Assembly (NCBI GenBank): GCA_023430565.1
Contig: JAEZAD010000256.1
Location: forward strand, 1 to 11,423
Length of the DNA stretch: 11,423 bases
Direction of reading: 5' to 3'
Source: Verrucomicrobiota bacterium
Lineage (GTDB): Bacteria > Verrucomicrobiota > Verrucomicrobiia > Opitutales > Opitutaceae
Part shown: piece after piece, positions 1 through 5,763 of the stretch
Numbering within the stretch: the stretch's first letter is position 1
How the letters are laid out: each line of letters opens with the position of its first letter
Translations under genes and position numbers: made by a program
Notes under the pieces: generated by a model
The model's input: the letters and a program-made list of their open reading frames with translations, nothing else
Database searches by the model: none
What the model was told of the DNA's origin: nothing

Positions 1-463
1 CGCCAGGTGAGTCCCGTCCCGCGGACGAGGGTTTCACGTTTGCGCAGAAGTAGAGGCCGTCATCGAGCACGCGTCGGAGCGCCTGCTCGAGTTCCTCGAG
101 GCGCGACGTCTTGTGCACGAAACCCGAGACGCCAAGCGACAGAAGCTCGCCGGGTAAATCGGGGTTTATCTGGCCCGTGAGCACGACGATTCGAAGCGTC
201 GGCAGGCGTTCGCGCAACATGCGGATGACGTCCCGTCCGCTCATGTCGGGCAGTCCCATGTCGACGATCAGCAGATCCGGCGGGTGCGAGAGGCAGTGCT
301 TCACGCCGTATTGGCCGGTGGAGAAGATATGCAGCTTTTTGAGCTGAAGCCGCTCGCGCATCGCGCGGGCGAGCAGCTCCGAGAGCAGCAGGTCGTCCTC
401 GATCATCACCACGCTGGATGTGGCGAGACTCAGGCGGTCGGTCGGATGATGCGGGGCAGTCAC
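1..463 (-). CDS. Response regulator, receiver domain (partial, C-terminus beyond left edge)
   Basis: The reverse strand is open from a GTG at 463 to the window edge, giving 154 residues of a CheY-like receiver domain. Counting from that GTG, the visible hallmarks are the acidic pair D23-D24 after the first beta strand (VVMIEDD), phospho-acceptor D68 in LIVDMGLPDMSG, T96 in VVLTG and K118 in GFVHKTS. The domain closes near residue 140 (ALRRVLDDGLYFCA), followed by a linker. This ending is typical of NarL/FixJ regulators, whose LuxR-type helix-turn-helix would lie just outside the window, but that output domain is not seen. The GTG is preferred over the ATG at 406, which would remove the first beta strand; no strong ribosome site decides the start. 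The gene is divergent from the large adhesin-like gene at 599, so it may control it and itself through the dyad at 511-539 (inference). No partner kinase is visible. Confidence 0.92.
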   Translation of the reverse strand, partial: MTAPHHPTDRLSLATSSVVMIEDDLLLSELLARAMRERLQLKKLHIFSTGQYGVKHCLSHPPDLLIVDMGLPDMSGRDVIRMLRERLPTLRIVVLTGQINPDLPGELLSLGVSGFVHKTSRLEELEQALRRVLDDGLYFCANVKPSSAGRDSPG

Positions 464-510
464 AACGTGCGTCGCAAAGTGCGGCAACCGCTTTGATCGG
501 CAAGCGCTCA

Positions 511-539
511 GATCGTAGAACTACGATCGCGAATCGTAG
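511..539. promoter_or_regulatory. Candidate operator: perfect 8-bp inverted repeat plus third half-site in divergent gap
   Basis: GATCGTAG (511-518) and CTACGATC (521-528) form a perfect inverted repeat with a 2-bp spacer. ATCGTAG recurs at 533-539, 21 bp (about two helical turns) from the first copy. The site lies 47 bp upstream of the response regulator start and 70 bp upstream of the 599 start, in the middle of the divergent gap. Its 2-bp-spaced inverted architecture suits a dimeric regulator such as a NarL/LuxR-type protein. The cognate protein is inferred from position only. No T-run follows, so it is not a simple terminator. Confidence 0.5.
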
Positions 540-598
540 CGCCCTCCGTTGCCTCGCGAAAGCGAAGGGGGTCGTTTGCGGGTTCTATTTCACAGCGC

Positions 599-3500
599 AT
601 GCATTCTCTCGTGTCCCGCCGATTCCCGCTATGTGCCGCCGCGCGCGTTCTCCTGGCCGGCTTGGCCATCATTCTCTCCGCTCTGTCGGTCCAAGCCCAG
701 ATCGATTATTCCGATCCGACCGGGTCGTTTACGCAGGCGATGGTCGCCGAGCAGGTTGTGTCCGTGAGCAATGTCCCCAAAGGCGTGAATGGCCTGACGG
801 TTCACCTGACCGCCAACGCCGGCAAAGATATCGATATCCGGCTTGTCGACCTGGACAACAGCCGCACGTTGATAGGCTACGACGCCAACGGCGTTCACAT
901 AGACCTGTCTCCCAGCGCCGGCGACAACGGAGGTCCGGTGACGCTGACCTACGGTGGGATGACGGTCGATTATTCGGGATACGCTGGAACGGGCGGCAAT
1001 CAGGGCGACGAAACGATCACGATCACCGGCGCTACCAGCAACAACCTGCAGGTTCAGGCCTACGCCTATGCGCCAGACACGGCGACGGTGAACTGGAGTT
1101 TCTCGAGCATCCTGGTGCTGGTGGATAGCGCCGCCATCGCCAACGCCGCACCCGCGGATCTCGTCCTGTCGCTCAGCCGCGACGTGACTTTCACCAACGC
1201 AACCGGCTTCTCGGTTTTGGTAGGCGGCGAGAGTCGCGCGATCAGCAGCATCTCCGGCAGCGGCTCGTCCAGCGTCACGCTGACACTTTCATCGCCCGTC
1301 GCGGCAGGCGAGATCGTCACCTTCAGCTACAGCACCGCCACGGGCAATATGACCACCGCTTCGCCTGGTGAGGTCACGAACTTTACGAACCAAGCGGTCA
1401 CCAACAACGTCGCCGCCGTTGCACCGACGGTTTCAACGTCCGCTGCTACCGGCGTTGATGCCACGTCCGCGACCGTTGGCGGCACGGTGAACTCGAGTGG
1501 GGGCGCCAGCGTAACCGCACGAGGCGTGGTGTGGAGCAGCAGCGACGCGGCCCCGTCGATCGGCGGTCCAGACGTGACGAACGTCTCCATCGGCACCGGC
1601 ACCGGCGCCTTCAGCCAGTCCATCACGGGATTGAGCGTGGGCACCACGATCTACTTCCGCGCCTACGCGACCAACAGCGCCGGCACGAGCTATGGATCCG
1701 TCCTGAGTTTCGTCACCGCGACGCCCGCGCCCGCGATCAGCAGCGCGACCTACGACGGCAGCGCCGGTTTGCTGAGCGTCACCGCGGAATTTCTTACGAC
1801 GGGAGACACGATCGACGTGCACAAACTGACGCTTTTAGGACAGGGCGGCGGCAGCCGGACGTTGACCACCTCGAATGTCACCGCCTCGAGCGCGACGGCC
1901 TTCTCGATCACCCTAAACGCCGCCGACCGTTCCGCTGTCAATCAACTCTTGAACAAGCTCGGCACGTCCTCCGTCGATGGCACGACCTACAGTCTCTCCG
2001 CCGCCGACGACTGGAACGCCTCCGTCACCGACGGAGATACCGCGGACGCGCTCAATACCGTTACCGTCAGCACGCTCGACGTCGCTCCGTCGGTCATCGG
2101 ACTACCTGTGAGTCTGTCGTTCACGGAGGATACCCCCGACTATCTCAACCTCTCCGCCAGCAACTTTAGCGATCCCGACAGCACCAGCATCACCGTCACG
2201 CTTGCCGCGAGCGCAGGCACCATGGGCGTGGCAGCGCCGGGCGGAATCTCGGTCTCCCTCGGTGGGAATGGCACGGGCACCCTCACGATCGCCGGTGCTC
2301 ACGACCAGGTTAATGCCTACCTCAATATTTCGTCGAACATTGTCTACACGCCTGCCGCCCATGCGAACGGATCTCCCGCGGCATCGCTCACGGTCACCGC
2401 GAACGACGGCGACGGCTCGGGCAACGTTTCGCTCGGATCGGTCGCGCTGAATGTTTCCGCAGTGAACGATGCGCCGTCCGCAACCAACCTCACCCGGAGC
2501 AAAAACGCCACCGAAGCCGGCGGCGCGGTCGCGCTGGACGATATCGTGGTCACGGATCCCGACTCCGGAGAAACGATCACGGCGACGCTGACGTTGAGTT
2601 CGACGAGTGCGGGCTCGCTGAGCACCGGCACTTACGGCTCGGCCACATCGACCTACAACGCGGGGACGGGCGTGTGGACCGTCACCGGCTCCGTCGCGGA
2701 TGTGAATGCGGCGCTCGCCGCGGTGGCGCTGACACCCTCGGCGAACAACGAGCAGAATTTCACGATCACCACGCGCATTCGTGATGCGGCAAACACCGGC
2801 CCCGCCGATGGCACCGTCACGATCACCGTCACCCCCGTGAACGACGCACCGTCCGCCACCAATCTGACGCAGAGCAAGGCGGCGACTGAAGGCGGCAGCG
2901 CCGTCGCGCTCGACGATATCGTCGTCACCGACGTCGACTCGGGGGAAACGATCACGGCGACGTTCACATTGAGCGCACCCGGCGCGGGCACGCTGAGCAC
3001 CGGCACCTACGGCTCGGCGACGTCGACCTTCAACGCCGGCAGCGGTGTGTGGACCGTCACCGGCTCCGTCGCGGATGTGAACGCTGCGCTCGCGGCCGTG
3101 GCACTGACACCGTCGGCGAACAACGACCAAAACTTCACGATCACGACCCGCATTCGCGATGCGGCGAACACCGGCCCGGCTGACGGCACCCTCACGATCA
3201 CGGTGACCGCCGTGAACGATGCGCCATCCGCAACCAATCTCACGCAGAGCAAGGCGGCGACCGAAGGCGGCAGCGCGGTTGCACTCGACGATATTGTCGC
3301 CACCGATGTCGACTCGGGAGAGACGATCACGGCGACGCTGACGTTGAGCATATCCGGCGCGGGCACGCTGAGCACCGGCACCTACGGCTCGGCGACCTCC
3401 ACCTTCAACGCCGGGACGGGCGTGTGGACGGTGACCGGTTCCGTCGCGGATGCGAATGCGGCGCTCGCCGCGGTGGCGTTCACCCCTTCGGCGAACAACG

Positions 3501-5725
3501 ACCAGAACTTCACGATCACCACGCGCATTCGCGACGCGGCCAACGCGGGTCCGGCCGACGGCACGATTTCGTTCACCGTCACCGCCGTGAACGACACCCC
3601 AACGGCGACCAATCTCACGCAGAGCAAGACGGCGACGGAAGGCGGCAGCGCGGTTGCACTCGACGATATCGTCGTCACCGATGTCGACTCGGGAGAGACG
3701 ATCACGGCGACGCTGACGTTGAGCATATCCGGCGCGGGCACGCTGAGCACCGGCACCTATGGCTCGGCGACGTCGACGTTCAACGCTGGCACCGGCGTGT
3801 GGACCGTCACCGGCTCCGTCGCCGACGTAAACGCCGCGCTTGCCGCGGTGGCGTTTACTCCCTCGGCCAACAACGATCAGAACTTCACGATCACCACGCG
3901 CATCCGCGACGCCGTCCTCATGGGCCCCGCCGACGGCGCGATCTCATTCACCGTCACCGCGGAAAACGACGCTCCCGTCGTCACCACCAGTGGCGGCACC
4001 ACCGCTTACGCCGAAGGCAATGGCACAACGGCCGCGCTCGCGATCGACGCCGCGCTCACCGTTTCCGACGTCGACAACACCACGCTCGAAAGCGCGAGCG
4101 TTTCGATCACCGCGAATTTCATCTCGGCCGAGGATCTCCTGGCGTTTGAAAATCAAAATGGCATCTCCGGCAGCTACGACAACGGCACCGGGGTGCTGAC
4201 GTTGACCGGCACGTCCAGTCTGGCGAATTACCAGGCGGCGCTGCGCTCGGTCACCTACGCCAATACGTCGGACACGCCGACGACATCGAATCGCACGATC
4301 ACGTTCGCCGTCAACGACGGTAACACGTCCGGCGCCGCGGCGACGAAGGCGGTGAGTGTCACCGCGGTCAACGACTCGCCCACGATCGCTGGCACCGTGG
4401 CCGCACAGGCCGTCACCGACAAGAGCACCCTCACGCCGTTCGCCACGGTTACGGTGGGCGATCTCGATCACGCCAGCATCGCCGTAACCCTCTCCCTCGA
4501 CGCGACCGCCAAGGGTGCACTCTCGAACCTCGGTGACGGTAGCGTCGACGCGGATACGGGGGTCTACACCGTCACGGGCTCGCCTGCGGCCGTCACCTCT
4601 GCCATCCGTGGATTGGTTTTCACGCCCACGGAAAATCGCGTTGTTCCGGGCGCGACCGAGACCACCACGTTCACGATCGAGATCGAGGATGCGCAGGCCG
4701 CGACTGCGACGGACGCGGCGACCACTGTCGTCGCGACCTCGATCAACGACGCTCCGACCGATCTCGCGTTGTCCGGTTCGAACTTGAGCCACTCCGCCGG
4801 CGCTAACGGCATCGTGGGCACGCTCAGCACCACCGATGCCGACACGGGCGAGACGTTCACCTACTCGCTCGTCGCCGGAACCGGCGCCACCGACAACGCT
4901 TCATTCAACATCTCGGGCAACCAATTGCGCGCCACCGCGCCAACCGGCCTGGCGCCGGGCAATCACTCCGTGCGCGTGCAAACGAAGGATGCGAGCGACG
5001 CTACGTTCGAGGAAGCCTTCACGATTGCCGTCGGCGACGACGTTGCGGCAACCATTCAGTCGATCAGCGGGCCCGCCGCCGGCACGTATGGAATAGGGGA
5101 GGCGATGGACTTCACTTTCGTCTTCTCCGAGTCGGTCACTGTCGACACAGCCGGTGGCATACCCGTCCTCAGGCTCACAGTAGGAGGCGTGACAAAATCC
5201 GCCGTCTACTTGAGCGGCAGCGGCTCCACCACGCTCCTCTTCCGTTATATCGTGGAAGCGGGCGACCAGGCCGGGGGCGGCGAAGTCGAGGCGGTCGAGC
5301 TCAGCCTTGAAGGCGGCACGATCAAGGATGCGAGCGGCAACAACGCATCGCTCGCGTTTACCTCGGCCACGTTGACCGGTGTGCAGGTCAAAGCGGGCTT
5401 CCACTCCGCCGATACCGACCGAAACTGGCGCCTGAGTCTCCTCGAGCTGACGCGCGTGATCGAACTCTACAACACGCGCGACGGCACCGTCCGCACGGGT
5501 GGGTATCACAGCCAGTCCGACACCGAAGACGGCTTCGCTCCGGGGACGGGCGCGATCACAAGTCACCATTCCGCGGATACGAACCAGGACGGCAAACTGA
5601 GTCTGCTGGAGCTGACCCGCGTGATTGAACTCTACAATACGCGCGACGGCACCGTGCGAACCGGCGAATACCACCGTTCGATCGAGGCGACCGAAGACGG
5701 CTTCGCCCCTGGCAGCGCCAACTAA
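599..5725 (+). CDS. Giant secreted cadherin-like repeat protein with EF-hand/dockerin-like tail (putative adhesin)
   Basis: A 1708-residue exported protein, predicted to be extracellular. Residues 1-33 are a Sec signal peptide (RR, hydrophobic core, cleavage after VQA); I see no cysteine after it. In order: a beta-sandwich start (35-167); a SwmB-like repeat with VLSLSRDVTF (168-274); an FN3-like domain with YFRAYATNSAGTSYGS (275-375); a repeat with HKLTLLGQGG (376-493); a first cadherin-like repeat (494-626); four near-identical 125-residue repeats with VTDxDSGETI and ending VNDAP (627-1126); further cadherin-like repeats (1127-1261, 1262-1386, 1387-1481), the last with STTDADTGETFTYSL; an Ig-like domain with FSESV and VLRLTVGG (1482-1600); and two EF-hand units (1601-1708). 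Acidic DxDxGE motifs suggest Ca-stiffened fibres. Adhesion or matrix function is inferred from architecture; no enzyme motif is seen. The start is set by the signal peptide, since no clear ribosome site precedes it. It probably heads an operon with the gene at 5764. Confidence 0.93.
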   Translation: MHSLVSRRFPLCAAARVLLAGLAIILSALSVQAQIDYSDPTGSFTQAMVAEQVVSVSNVPKGVNGLTVHLTANAGKDIDIRLVDLDNSRTLIGYDANGVHIDLSPSAGDNGGPVTLTYGGMTVDYSGYAGTGGNQGDETITITGATSNNLQVQAYAYAPDTATVNWSFSSILVLVDSAAIANAAPADLVLSLSRDVTFTNATGFSVLVGGESRAISSISGSGSSSVTLTLSSPVAAGEIVTFSYSTATGNMTTASPGEVTNFTNQAVTNNVAAVAPTVSTSAATGVDATSATVGGTVNSSGGASVTARGVVWSSSDAAPSIGGPDVTNVSIGTGTGAFSQSITGLSVGTTIYFRAYATNSAGTSYGSVLSFVTATPAPAISSATYDGSAGLLSVTAEFLTTGDTIDVHKLTLLGQGGGSRTLTTSNVTASSATAFSITLNAADRSAVNQLLNKLGTSSVDGTTYSLSAADDWNASVTDGDTADALNTVTVSTLDVAPSVIGLPVSLSFTEDTPDYLNLSASNFSDPDSTSITVTLAASAGTMGVAAPGGISVSLGGNGTGTLTIAGAHDQVNAYLNISSNIVYTPAAHANGSPAASLTVTANDGDGSGNVSLGSVALNVSAVNDAPSATNLTRSKNATEAGGAVALDDIVVTDPDSGETITATLTLSSTSAGSLSTGTYGSATSTYNAGTGVWTVTGSVADVNAALAAVALTPSANNEQNFTITTRIRDAANTGPADGTVTITVTPVNDAPSATNLTQSKAATEGGSAVALDDIVVTDVDSGETITATFTLSAPGAGTLSTGTYGSATSTFNAGSGVWTVTGSVADVNAALAAVALTPSANNDQNFTITTRIRDAANTGPADGTLTITVTAVNDAPSATNLTQSKAATEGGSAVALDDIVATDVDSGETITATLTLSISGAGTLSTGTYGSATSTFNAGTGVWTVTGSVADANAALAAVAFTPSANNDQNFTITTRIRDAANAGPADGTISFTVTAVNDTPTATNLTQSKTATEGGSAVALDDIVVTDVDSGETITATLTLSISGAGTLSTGTYGSATSTFNAGTGVWTVTGSVADVNAALAAVAFTPSANNDQNFTITTRIRDAVLMGPADGAISFTVTAENDAPVVTTSGGTTAYAEGNGTTAALAIDAALTVSDVDNTTLESASVSITANFISAEDLLAFENQNGISGSYDNGTGVLTLTGTSSLANYQAALRSVTYANTSDTPTTSNRTITFAVNDGNTSGAAATKAVSVTAVNDSPTIAGTVAAQAVTDKSTLTPFATVTVGDLDHASIAVTLSLDATAKGALSNLGDGSVDADTGVYTVTGSPAAVTSAIRGLVFTPTENRVVPGATETTTFTIEIEDAQAATATDAATTVVATSINDAPTDLALSGSNLSHSAGANGIVGTLSTTDADTGETFTYSLVAGTGATDNASFNISGNQLRATAPTGLAPGNHSVRVQTKDASDATFEEAFTIAVGDDVAATIQSISGPAAGTYGIGEAMDFTFVFSESVTVDTAGGIPVLRLTVGGVTKSAVYLSGSGSTTLLFRYIVEAGDQAGGGEVEAVELSLEGGTIKDASGNNASLAFTSATLTGVQVKAGFHSADTDRNWRLSLLELTRVIELYNTRDGTVRTGGYHSQSDTEDGFAPGTGAITSHHSADTNQDGKLSLLELTRVIELYNTRDGTVRTGEYHRSIEATEDGFAPGSAN
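2477..3976 (+). repeat. Four tandem 375-bp repeats (125-residue cadherin-like units) within the 599-5725 gene
   Basis: Units begin at 2477, 2852, 3227 and 3602, exactly 375 bp apart and in frame. Each codes for a unit with TNLT(R/Q)SK near its start, VALDDIV, a D(P/V)DSGETI calcium-type motif, LSTGTYGSATST, GVWTVTGSVAD, FTITTRIRDA and a VNDAP-like end (ENDAP after unit 4). Unit 1 is the most diverged. Units 3 and 4 are almost identical for 134 bp (3263-3396 and 3638-3771, three differences that I count) but differ at many synonymous sites afterwards, so the array is a mosaic. Copy number could vary between strains through recombination. Confidence 0.95.
5399..5713 (+). repeat. Duplicated EF-hand/dockerin-like C-terminal module
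   Basis: Two in-frame units, 5399-5545 and 5564-5713, end the 599-5725 protein. Each begins HSADT, followed by a 12-residue EF-hand-type loop: D1605-x-D-x-N-...-S1613-..-E1616 in the first and D1660-x-N-x-D-G-...-S-..-E1671 in the second. Both continue with LSLLELTRVIELYN, TRDGTVRTG, YH and TEDGFAPG. The loops have acids at the expected Ca-coordinating positions, and paired loops are the hallmark of dockerin-type folds. As known to me, similar HSAD..DGFAPG tails end secreted proteins in Verrucomicrobiota, Lentisphaerota and Planctomycetota. An attachment or anchoring role is inferred. Confidence 0.82.
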
Positions 5726-5763
5726 CGATCGCCCCCGCTCACCTCATTTTCCCGCTTCCCGTC

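Noticed and set aside
404..406. ATG at 406 (minus) as the start of the left-edge response regulator.
   Set aside because: It would begin inside the first beta strand (VVMIEDD) and remove essential core structure; the GTG at 463 keeps it.
60..503. A 147-codon minus-strand frame overlapping the left-edge regulator.
   Set aside because: It is out of frame with the receiver domain; its translation is Arg/Ala/Pro-rich and shows no family motif, whereas the other frame gives a full set of receiver residues.
2477..3976. Regular 375-bp repeats as a CRISPR-like or satellite array.
   Set aside because: The repeats are in frame, coding throughout, contiguous without spacers, and encode folded cadherin-like units.
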